Source: Lepas anatifera
Taxonomy: Eukaryota; Arthropoda; Thecostraca; Lepadidae
Direction of reading: 5' to 3'
Length of the DNA: 64,000 nt
Assembly (NCBI GenBank): GCA_034440635.1
Contig: JAOTON010002098.1
Location: forward strand, 496,001-560,000
The position numbers were made by a program, and so were the translations under genes. Positions 22,596 to 31,706 of this stretch are shown piece by piece. The notes under the pieces are model-generated. The model was not told where the DNA came from. It was given only the letters and a program-made list of their open reading frames with translations, and searched no databases. Position 1 is the stretch's first letter. The number at the start of each line of letters is the position of its first letter.

Positions 22596-23152
22596 TTAAC
22601 ACGCACATTGACGGGGGGTCTGAACCACCTTCGCTTTGACGGGGGGGGTGGGTACCCGCCCCCTAAGATCTCGAGAACCACGGTAGGTAGCGAAAAACGG
22701 TAAAGGGCGTTGGGTATCCCATCCACTTCTCCATCGAAAATATTTGCACCATTTTTTCAGGTCACATTTAAGGTAACGAGAAGGTCAAAACATGCCGTCA
22801 TAGGGATAACATGTAAATTAAGTTTTTCTGCCATTACATCTGAACAAGTAAAGATAGAGCAAAACGAATTGAACTATATGAATCCTCGCAGCAAACCAAA
22901 TCGAATGATATATAATTTGACCTTGCTAGGTCAAGTCAAGGATCTGACCTGACCTGAGGTGAAGTCAAGGTCAAATTAGGCAAAATGCATATCATTAGAA
23001 CCGCAAAGTCAAGGCAAATCTAATAAAGTTAACATAAACGCTCTATTCCCGTCCGTTACTAAGTTATTCAGTTAAAAATATTTTTCCCATATATTTCCAA
23101 TAGAAAGGTCATGGCTCGTACCTGACCTTAGGTCATCGATATCAAAAATACA
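22596..23152 (-). mobile_element. AGGTCA-rich TTAA element, copy D (truncated)
   Basis: The plus strand begins TTAACACGCACATTGACGGG, which is the terminal repeat of copies E and F; the body aligns to the right part of E and F in reverse. The copy stops at about 23152, losing roughly 290 bp including the far end, and joins a GGATCC-type element. AGGTCA/TGACCT words are dense between 22915 and 22975. Confidence 0.7.
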
Positions 23153-23336
23153 GGCCAGCTTCTGGGGCCACCAGGCCAACTCTTGGGTCCAACATTTGGG
23201 AGGCTTTTGGATTCCCCGGGAACGCCCATCAAACATCACCGGGGGCCCACCTGCGGGGGTCCTTTGCAGTGCTTAAGCTCAGTCCAGGAGGGGCGGTCAT
23301 CCACATTGCCCCCCTTGGATCCGCCCCTGAGCGAGG
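23153..23336. mobile_element. GGATCC-type MITE fragment
   Basis: Ends in CCCCCCTTGGATCCGCCCC at about 23308-23326, with G- and C-runs inside. The left end is not clear, and it abuts the truncated copy D, so one insertion probably removed part of the other. Confidence 0.5.
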
Positions 23337-24176
23337 TTTCTGCGAGGGCAACGCCTTTAAAAGTAACAAGGATCAGTAATATAACAGTGCCTTGACATGA
23401 ATCTCCAGGAATACAGGAAAAGCCGATACTTAATGCAGTTCTTCAAACGGGCGTATGCTTTCAGATCAAGCTTTCCTCGAATAAGGAATCGTTAAGACAC
23501 GTTTGTTTAAGGCAGCTTTGAACTCATTTTCAAGTGTCGGTATTGTGTAATGGCATGCATCAGCGCTCACGTGCGATACCGCCTTGAAGCATGCTTATGA
23601 CCATGTTTAACGGTATTTAGCTGTGTCTAATTGCAGTAAGATATTGAATATCATGAGTTCATGTAATATTAAGCTCATAAGCGATTAATGGAAGAAAACA
23701 TATATAGAAATAAAAAAATATTTCGAGAATTCTAGAGAAGGCGTACATTTAACAGCTCAATAAGATAATTTCTGACCAAAATTATTCTTAATACCACAGC
23801 TCCCTTCATGCATGCAATTTTCTCAAAGAGCTGACAACCTGTTTGCGGTCGATTTTTACATGGAGCTTAAGGGCGCACCGGCGTAATTATACGGCATCGG
23901 GTGGCGGCGACTCGGAGCTGAGTCAGTGTCGGAGTCATTTCGAGTTGACTCCGTCTAAATTCATAAGGATGCCTGCTGCACAGGTGAAAAAACAACAACT
24001 ATAAGGCGGCCATCATCGATGGGCTTGTTCCTCTTTCCCTTCTTATAACTTAATTAAGTCGGGACTAACTTGTGAAAAACATATGATGGAATTGCCAAGG
24101 TCTTGATAGTGATAAGTAATGACTAGTATAATTGCGATATAATGCATTTAATCGATGCTAATATTACTCGCCCAAA
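23337..24176. other. Unassigned sequence
   Basis: A GAGTC/GACTC-rich patch lies at 23909-23956; similar patches are at 25430-25640, 33826-34010 and 37995-38130. Nothing else is recognised. Confidence 0.35.
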
Positions 24177-24203
24177 ATATTATATATATATATATATATA
24201 TAT
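24177..24203. repeat. (TA)n microsatellite
   Basis: Left TA array outside the palindrome. Confidence 0.9.
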
Positions 24204-24366
24204 TCGAATATGCTGCAGAATATTTTATTTTAGGCATGTTTTGTTATGTATGACGGCATATTTTCTTTAATCAGCTTTTTGTCTTTCGATCTTCCGGATT
24301 ACTTTCTTGCGTCGATTTCGTTCTAAGAGAAGGTCTCTAATGTCATTTATATTATTGAATGCGACG

Positions 24367-24394
24367 TTTCATGCTATCACAGCATCATCCTCAG
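24367..24394 (-). ncRNA. Hammerhead-like PLE motif, left arm (locus 2L)
   Basis: On the minus strand: CTGAGGA (24394-24388), TG, stem ATGCT/AGCAT with loop GTGAT, then GAAAC. The stem is perfect. An ATG follows 20 bases downstream at 24346-24344. The two extra bases before the stem differ from the canonical ribozyme. Confidence 0.55.
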
Positions 24395-24966
24395 GCTATT
24401 TATATCAAATACATTATAGGCATAAAATTAAAACACTTCTTATAGTCAGTAAAATTCTAAATTAATATTTTCACCTATTCATTTTTATAAGTGCGGTTGA
24501 TTCGATGACTGAACATTATTGGAAAGGAAAATATAAAACACGTTTGATAAACTAGCGTGATATTAATCCTATCTAACCTCAGTTGCAGCTTCAGATGCAA
24601 ACAAATTATCGTTTAATTACAACGACAAAATGCCTAAGCCACAACCCGAAGCATACAATAAACTGTGCGATCTTGTATCAATTAAGTGCGATCTTGTATG
24701 CTTCTGGGTTGTGGGGCTTAGGGCATTTTGTCGTTGTAATTAAACGATAATTTGTTTGCATCTGAAGCTGCAACTTGGAGGTTAGATAGGATTAATATCA
24801 CGCTAGTTTTATTCAAACGTGTTTTATATTTTCCTTTCCAATAATATTCAGTCATCGAATCAACCGCACTTATAAAAATGAATAGGTGAAAATATTAATT
24901 TAGAATTTTACTGACTATAAGAAGTGTTTTAATTTTTATGCCTATAATGTATTTGATATAAATAGC

Positions 24967-24996
24967 CTGAGGATGATGCTGTGATAGCATGGAAAC
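24967..24996 (+). ncRNA. Hammerhead-like PLE motif, right arm (locus 2R)
   Basis: CTGAGGA (24967-24973), TG, stem ATGCT/AGCAT (24976-24980 with 24986-24990), then one extra G and GAAAC (24992-24996). A possible stem III is GTC with GAC across the ATG at 25017, with one mismatch. It differs from the left arm by one inserted G. Confidence 0.55.
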
Positions 24997-25016
24997 GTCG
25001 CATTGCAATAATATAA

Positions 25017-25116
25017 ATGACATTAGGAGACCTTCTCTTTAGAACTGAAATCGACGCAAGAAAAGTAATCCGAAGATCGAAAAGACGCAAAAAGCTGATT
25101 AAAGGAAAATATGCCG

Positions 25117-25117
<1 letters not shown>
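25017..25117 (+). pseudogene. Start of a PLE-type ORF, right arm
   Basis: An ATG 21 bases after the hammerhead GAAA opens a frame whose peptide is very basic (DARKVIRRSKRRKKLIKGKY) and runs into the TA array. The left arm encodes the same start on the minus strand but is frameshifted after a few codons. By analogy with locus 1 this is the N-terminus of a PLE ORF. Confidence 0.4.

Positions 25118-25169
<52 letters not shown>
25118..25169. repeat. (TA)n microsatellite
   Basis: Right TA array outside the palindrome. Confidence 0.9.
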
Positions 25170-25171
<2 letters not shown>

Positions 25172-26689
25172 GGCTAATATATCTAGCCCAAAGTGTCATG
25201 CACCGCATAACCAGGTATATTATGGCCCAAGTGGCAGCTTCAGCTTCACACCTGCACATTGTACGTTTTAAACTGAACTAGACTTAGTTTGTGGATGGAC
25301 TCGTTGGTGGGACAAGGCGGCCCCACCTGAAGGGGGTAGCCTCTGTTTGTCTGGCTCAGTTACGTAGATGAGAGGCATACCACTCAGTTTATGTTCTTAT
25401 TCAAGTTTTTTGGGACATTTATAACCCGCAATGTGGTTGAGTCGGATTCAAGAAACTATCTAATAGAAACAAAAATTTGTTTGAGTTGGAAATAAGTCAG
25501 TGTCGATATCTCCCCGACTCTGACTCTGATCAAAAAGGCAAATCAAACAGACCAAACCAATCAAACAGATTTTGGGTTGTCTTGGCTCTGGCTCTGTAAG
25601 AAAATCTTCTCAAGTCTTGTCAACGACAAGGTGAGTCGGCGAGCAAACTCATCTAGATATAACACTCATTCGCATACTTTTGACTTAAGTAAATCATGTC
25701 TTATAACCATGTGAAGTTTAACCTCAAAAGAGATTGAGCCAGTTTTGAATCAACAAAAACGTACGTGCATGGAAAAATCCTCCTAGAAAAGTAAGAAAAC
25801 CTCTAGTGCCCGCAGTGTGCCCTGTGTGTTTATAAATACCACGCTCCAATGATCGTATTATTGATGTTTCCTTAATGACCGTCTGCAATTGTGCTAGACA
25901 AATATCTGGTACGGGAAGCTCTAGAGTCAGCGGGGGTGGTCGGCATGAAAACGGCTCTCTGTCCACGATAAGCCCTTATGAGACAACCCAAACTGATTAA
26001 CTATCGCGCCTGAATATTAAACACAAACACGCGCGGCGGGGTGTCGAGGAGGTTGGACAGGGACTGCCGTCCAATGAGGGCGGCAGTGACGCGGCGTTTA
26101 GTACATTCCAGACCAGGGTGTGTCCAGTGTGTTGGTAACCACTCCCAAGTCTGCGGCTTCAGATGCATGTTTGTACGCATGCACTACATCGGATCAGAGC
26201 TGAGCGTCTCGGTTTGCCGGACATTCATGGTCAGTGCTAAATGTAACTGATCACGTTTGTTCATTTGTAACGTGTGAATTCTGCTACTCGCAGAGCTTTA
26301 AGAATACGAGGAGAATGCATAGTATATCCCACTTCAAAAACATTGTTGAAATATATTTTCAGAACTACTGGCTGGTGCAGTGCAAAACAGTTCTTATCTG
26401 GGATAAAATTAGAATAGATTAGACAACATCCTGACAGGTCGGCCCAGAACTCCACTATATATTGGCGTCGCTCCTTAGGCACAGCATGGGCAGTGCATAT
26501 ATATGAGTTAGGGGAGCCCTGAAGAATGTGGAACGAAATTATATCAATGATAAATAAACTGAGGACTTTAACGCCAATTCACTGCGTCAAGACGTGAGGT
26601 GAATAATGAATAAATATTCATAATAATGCACCCGGGTGGAAAATAAGAGACATTGCGTAAATTTCAAAGTCAGTTCGAGACATCCGTAC
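25170..26689. other. Unassigned sequence with a GAGTC-rich patch
   Basis: GAGTC/GACTC words and the repeated word CAAACAGA occur at 25430-25640. No gene is supported. Confidence 0.35.
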
Positions 26690-26960
26690 TGAAGTGTCCG
26701 TGCTAGGGCTGACACAAACGCCCTGGCTGCTCACGTCAGATGTACCCGCACCTAATAGGACATATGTATCCGTCCTAGTAGAGAAGCATTTGTTCTGGTC
26801 TGTCAGGATGTTTGCATCAGTACTAGTACATCTGAATCCGTCCTAAATTTAGAGGTATACGTCCCAGTCAACCAGAATGTTTTCGTCAGTGCAAGTAACT
26901 ATATATCTGCCCTAGTCTGGATTAATTCTGCCATAGCCCTTATTAAAAAAAATGATTCAA
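26690..26960. repeat. Degenerate tandem repeat around TCCTAGTA
   Basis: Words like ATCCGTCCTAGTA, CATCTGAATCCGTCCTA and TCTGCCCTAGTC recur every 20-35 bases. Similar words (GCATCTGTCCTAGTA) follow the minisatellite at 29380-29480, so the same old repeat lies on both sides of the 27.5-29.4 kb array. Confidence 0.5.
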
Positions 26961-27139
26961 ACGTCCTAGCACTGGTGCATACGTAATCGTGCTTATGCTT
27001 GCGTTCTAGTATTGATGCTCACTTGGTGGTGGAGATACTCATGTCACTTCAGAGGAGGCCGTAGCTGATTACCTAAGCAGATTTGCTATTGAAGTGGATG
27101 ACGCCGACCAACTGGGATGCTGTGCTAGCGCATGGAATT

Positions 27140-27165
27140 TAAGGACCGTCCATAAAGTACGGAAC
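27140..27165 (+). mobile_element. Isolated end of a GACCGTCCATAAA-type element
   Basis: GGACCGTCCATAAAGTACGG resembles the complement of GTTACGTAATTTGTAGACGG at 40068-40088. Similar paired ends (accgtccata.. / ..tacgtaatttgtggacgg) bound short DNA elements in several invertebrates. Here only one end is seen, and 27270-27282 (TTACGTAATTTCTGGGCGG) may be the diverged partner, giving a copy of about 150 bp. Confidence 0.4.
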
Positions 27166-27511
27166 GCAAGGCGGTGTTAGCCACTGCGATATCAAACATT
27201 ACGCATAGGGGTCAAAAGGCGTTGCATAGGGAGGGGAGGGGGAAAAGGAAATATCACAAACAATATTTATTACGTAATTTCTGGGCGGAGCACTTAGCAG
27301 TGAGCCGTGACATTCAGCTTTTGAAACTCGCTTCGATGAACTGACAAATATGAGCCAGGTTTCGATGCCCCGTCGTTTTTGGTGACTGTTAACAGCGATG
27401 GCCAGCTGGCATGATGCGTCCCTCCCTCCCCCCTCCGCTTTGGACGCCCATGGTCTGATGGGAAGCAATTGGCTATCTGGTCGGCGCGTGGTCGGAAGGG
27501 AAGTATGTTCG
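27166..27511. other. Unassigned sequence before the minisatellite
   Basis: GC-rich, with no domain in any frame. Confidence 0.35.
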
Positions 27512-29357
27512 GCGGTACAGTATAGCTTTAGGAGAGACACTGCGACACAGTATAGCTGCAGGCTTGACACTGCGGTACAGTATAGCTGCAGGCAGACACT
27601 GCGGTACAGTATAGCTGCAGGCTTGACACTGCGACACAGTATAGCTGCAGGCAGACACTGCGGTACAATATAGCTTTAGGAGAGACACTGCGGCACAGTA
27701 CAGCTTTAGGAGAGACACTGCGGCACAGTATAGCTTTAGGGGAGACACTGCGGCACAGTATAGCTGCAGGCTTGACACTGCGGTACAGTATAGCTGCAGG
27801 CAGACACTGCGGTACAGTATAGCTGCCGGCTTGACACTGCGAACAGTATAGCTGCAGGCAGACACGCGGTACAGTATAGCTGCAGGCTTGACACTGCGAC
27901 ACAGTATAGCTGAGGCAGCACTGCGGTACAGTATAGCTGCAGGCTTGACACTGCGACACAGTATAGCTGCAGGCAGACACTGCGGTACAATATAGCTTTA
28001 GGAGAGACACTGCGGCAAAGTATAGCTTTAGGAGAGACACTGCGGCACAGTATAGCTTTAGGAGAGATACTGCGGGACAGTATAGCTGCAGTCTTGACGC
28101 TGCAGCACAGTATAGCTGCAGTCTCGAGACTGCGGCACAGTATAGCTGCAGGCTCGAGACTGCGGCAGTATAGCTGCAGGCTCGAGACTGCGGCACAGTA
28201 TAGCTGCAGGCTCGAGACTGCGGCACAGTATAGCTTTAGGAGAGACACTGCGGCACAGTATAGCTTTAGGAGAGATACTGCGGGACAGTATAGCTGCAGT
28301 CTTGACGCTGCAGCACAGTATAGCTGCAGTCTCGACGCTGCAGCACAGTATAACTGCAGGCAGACACTGCAGCACAGTATAACTGCAGGCTCGAGACTGC
28401 GGCACAGTATAGCTTTAGGAGAGATACTGCAGCACAGTATAGCTTTAGGAGAGATACTGCGGCACAGTATAGCTGCAGTCTCGACGCTGCGGCACAGTAT
28501 AGCTGCAGTCTCGACGCTGCGGCACAGTATAGCTACAGGCTCGAGACTGCGGCACAGTATAGCTGCAGGCTCGAGACTGCGGCACAGCATAGCTTTAGGA
28601 GAGACACTGCGGCACAGTATAGCTGTAGGAGAGATACTGCGGGACAGTATAGCTGCAGTCTTGACGCTGCGGCACAGTATAGCTGCAGTCTCGACGCTGC
28701 GGCACAGTATAACTGCAGGCAGACACTGCAGCACAGTATAGCTGCAGGCTCGAGACTGCGGCACAGTATAGCTTTAGGAGAGACACTGCGACACAGTATA
28801 GCTGCAGGCTTGACACTGCGGCACAGTATAGCTTTAGGAGAGACACTGCGGCACAGTATAGCTGCAGTCTTGACACTGCGGCACAGTATAGCTGTAGTCT
28901 CGAGACTGCGGCACAGTATAGCTGCAGGCTCGAGACTGCGGCACATTATAGCTTTAGGAGAGACACTGCGGCACAGTATAGCTTTAGGAGAGATACTGCG
29001 GGACAGTATAGCTGCAGTCTTGACGCCGCGGCACAGTATAGCTGCAGTCTCGACGCTGCGGCACAGTATAACTGCAGGCAGACACTGCGACACAGTATAG
29101 CTGCAGTCTCGAGACTGCGGCACAGTATAGCTGCAGGCTCGAGACTGCGGCACAGTATAGCTTTAGGAGAGACACTGCGACACAGTATAGCTGCAGGCTC
29201 GAGACTGCGGCACAGTATAGCTGCAGGCTCGAGACTGCGGCACAGTATAGCTTTAAGGGGAGACACTGCGGGATAGTATAGCTGCAGTCTTGACGCTGCG
29301 GCACAGTATAGCTGCAGTCTCGACGCTGCGGCACAGTATGGCTGCAGGCTCAACACT
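27512..29357. repeat. 30-bp minisatellite, about 62 units, with higher-order structure
   Basis: The unit is a constant half, GCGGCACAGTATAGCT, plus a variable half of 12-14 bases. Main variants end TTTAGGAGAGACACT, GCAGGCTTGACACT, GCAGGCAGACACT, GCAGTCTTGACGCT, GCAGTCTCGACGCT and GCAGGCTCGAGACT. The first third uses mainly the GCTTG and GCAGAC variants; the rest uses the TCTCG and GCTCG variants. From about unit 25 a six-unit order (two TTTAGG, TCTTG, TCTCG, CAGAC, GCTCG) recurs every 12 units, about 360 bp. Because most units are 30 bp, several frames on both strands stay open and give decapeptide repeats. Units of 27-29 bp shift those frames, which argues against coding. Confidence 0.95.
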
Positions 29358-29731
29358 GGAAGTGCGGATGCAAACGTCCTGAATGACCAAGACAGATGCA
29401 TTTGTACCGAGTCGGATGCATCTGTCCTAGTACAGTCGCAGTGGTATGTTCTGGCCAAACAGGATGGCTGCATAAGTATTAGGAAATATCCATTAGTACT
29501 GATGCCTTAAACAGGCTCCTGTAATATATACATACATATAGGCCGTCACAGGTAGAAATAATGAACCTCCGCTGATTGTGAAACAGTAGTATTTGAGGGA
29601 TTCGAGCACAATATACCAGTTCCTCATACAGGTACGATAATCATAAGCAGTGGCCACTGTCACTTCCTTAGCATTACGCCATAAACACATAAAACAATTT
29701 AGGTAAAAATCAGGCGTATTCCATGTTATGC
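29358..29731. other. Remnant of the TCCTAGTA repeat, then unassigned sequence
   Basis: The first 120 bp carry GATGCATCTGTCCTAGTA words like those at 26690-26960. The remainder shows nothing recognisable. Confidence 0.4.
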
Positions 29732-30090
29732 CGCCCCGGTAGCTCAGTTGGTAGAGCGTTGGGCTCCGGCCCGCTGCTCAGAAGCATGCAGTTGCAGTGC
29801 ATGTCCAGGCTTGGGATCGGTTCCTCTGAGACGCTCCGGCGCTCAATAGTTTACCCGACGTACAGGTTGCCTGGCAATCGACTGGTGAGAGGGTGACCTG
29901 AGCGGGGCGGCCGTCCCTGTGCTTTGTGGGACGTTAAACTTTGGCTTCTAAATCAACCCTTCATTGTGGGAGCTGCTCGTTCGGGTGGTTGGGTTGGGGT
30001 CTCCGTAACAAGTCCCTTGATGACTTTAGTGAGACTTCGACTCCAACAGTCGGACTGAGAACAACTTGGACAAAATTTATATTAAAAAAA
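29732..30090 (+). mobile_element. tRNA-derived SINE, about 360 bp
   Basis: Starts GCCCCGG and carries TAGCTCAGTTGGTAGAGC (29739-29756), a perfect RNA polymerase III A box in tRNA-like context. A weak B box, GGATCGGTTCC, lies at 29814-29824, about 75 bases downstream; the spacing is longer than in a normal tRNA because of an inserted hairpin-like segment. The body continues with TGTGGGACGTTAAACTTTGG and ends at a short A-rich tail (ATTAAAAAAATGAA, about 30081). No convincing target duplication is seen. It is not a functional tRNA because no complete cloverleaf can be drawn. Confidence 0.7.
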
Positions 30091-31650
30091 TGAACGTAAA
30101 ACGTTAACATTAATTGTCAGAGCCCCTCTCCAGCTGGTCTCCCTACACTTCCCCAATGTCGACTGCAGCACCTTAAATGACAGGCTGTTTTAGTTCACTC
30201 TGCATGTAAGCTGCCATCGAGAGGCGGGTCCCCTCTGATGCTTAGTCACCGCCCCCTGATTGTGGTACACTCACTGTCTACTTCTGTTGTTACTGGTCAC
30301 CTTGAAACAATCGATCAGACTGCCACTGCCGCCCCGGCAGCCTAGACTGATCAACGACAGGATTAACTACAGGATGACAGTGTTTTAAAGGTACCCTTGG
30401 TAAAGGAGGGCCCTTGTCCCACTATGGCTTCGGAATCCTCCGTATTCAGAAGATAAGGGACAAGAAATGAGTCTTATTTTGACCAAGGACATCATTCAGC
30501 TATTTTTGCATATGTTAATCGCCTTACATATACTATGGCTAAGTCTCATCACTCTTCACCTTGAATAAAACGGATAAGAAGCGATAAGCATCGCTCTAGA
30601 CAGTGGACACTGGTGAGCAATGGAGGGTTTACAGAAAACGATACTCACCGACACCCACCAGGGAGGAAGAGTAAACAGAGCGTGATAACGAGGCCTCGTT
30701 CGATACACTTCTTTTTGCGGTGGAACCGATGAGACATCGGCTACACGTACGGACTGTAGAGTGGTCAGAGTGACCTTTAATGAGACATTTTAGGGAGGCG
30801 ACCTCCAATTAGTTGAGACACAACAGTTTTAACAAGATGTATAGCTCTTATGGAATTTAAACTGGACTGCCATATTACCAGCACTGAGTGGTGTTGAACA
30901 CACTGAGCTCGTTGAGCACTGGATTAATTTTTCTTCTTCAAAACTAAAACGTTAGGGAGAGCACCTCCAAAACAGAAATCAGCTCTTCCCGGTTATTCTC
31001 TACCAGCATGTGCCATTCTGCCTTGTTGGTTGCACGGCAGGCCAGGCAGAGGTGGGGCAGAGTTTATCTTTGAAAACATTAAAGTATCCGAAAACGGGGA
31101 GTTTTGATGCAGTTAAAAATTATGCAAGGTCTGTGGAGATTTCAGGATAACTATGTCACATTCCTTTAAGCCTTGTACACGGGATTTTCCGAGACACCCA
31201 CATTAAGGTCGTTTCCATGTTTGAGATCTGTAGACTGTAATATAATGTAATGTCATTTACCAGAGCTAATGGAAGCGAGTTCATCAAATGTCCATACAAA
31301 CGATCCTAAATTAGTAAACTGCGGGAAAATGGTCACTCTCGCGTAAGAACCCGGACACAAAAGCTAGCACTAAGGCTATGATGCAGCACAAACGCAGCGA
31401 AAACTGGTAATGACCCGGCAAGATGGGTTTCCCTGATATTGAAGGTCACCCGAGGGCAGCCTGGACTATGGTTTCAGAGGACGGGGCTGCGATTGAACTA
31501 CGCATTAGTAAGGTGCGAACATCAGCCACTGACATGTGCGTCGAAATCGGGGGGAGGACGCGTCTTTACAACTTATGAACTACGGGGGTCGTCCCACCAC
31601 CCCCACCCTTCATCTGTAAAACCGGGACTGAACTGATCCTCTTAACCTCC
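30091..31650. other. Unassigned intergenic sequence
   Basis: No supported gene or repeat. Confidence 0.4.
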
Positions 31651-31706
31651 ATAGGCGGATCCAGGGGGCAAGGGGCATCTGCCGCCTCCCCCAATCAGAT
31701 GTAGGT
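31651..31706 (+). mobile_element. Isolated GGATCC-type MITE end
   Basis: CATAGGCGGATCCAGGGGGC followed by CCGCCTCCCCC. It is the left end of the family seen at 5046-5243; no right end is seen nearby. Confidence 0.5.

Larger units (their letters stand above)
24251..25120. mobile_element. Palindrome of two inverted PLE ends
   Basis: Arms 24251-24658 and 24694-25120 are inverted copies with a 35 bp spacer. The spacer region carries the word TGCGATCTTGTAT twice. Differences between arms are mostly single-base insertions, so identity is high. Each arm, read outward, has a ~270 bp leader, a hammerhead-like motif, an ATG and about 100 bases of frame before a (TA)n array. This is the layout of loci 1 and 3. 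Inverted flank copies are known in Penelope-like elements. The left copy extends about 45 bp further than the right before reaching TA. A foldback sequencing artefact is possible, but the two flanks differ, which argues against a simple one. Confidence 0.75.

Noticed and set aside
27528..29153. Long minus-strand frames (up to 342 codons) with SRACSYTVPQ-like decapeptides as a secreted repeat protein
   Set aside because: They are produced by the 30-bp unit; frames are open on both strands and are shifted by 27-29 bp units, with no signal peptide or conserved start.
29739..29824. A functional tRNA gene
   Set aside because: A box is perfect but the B box is weak and misplaced, and no cloverleaf or acceptor pairing can be drawn; a SINE tail follows.
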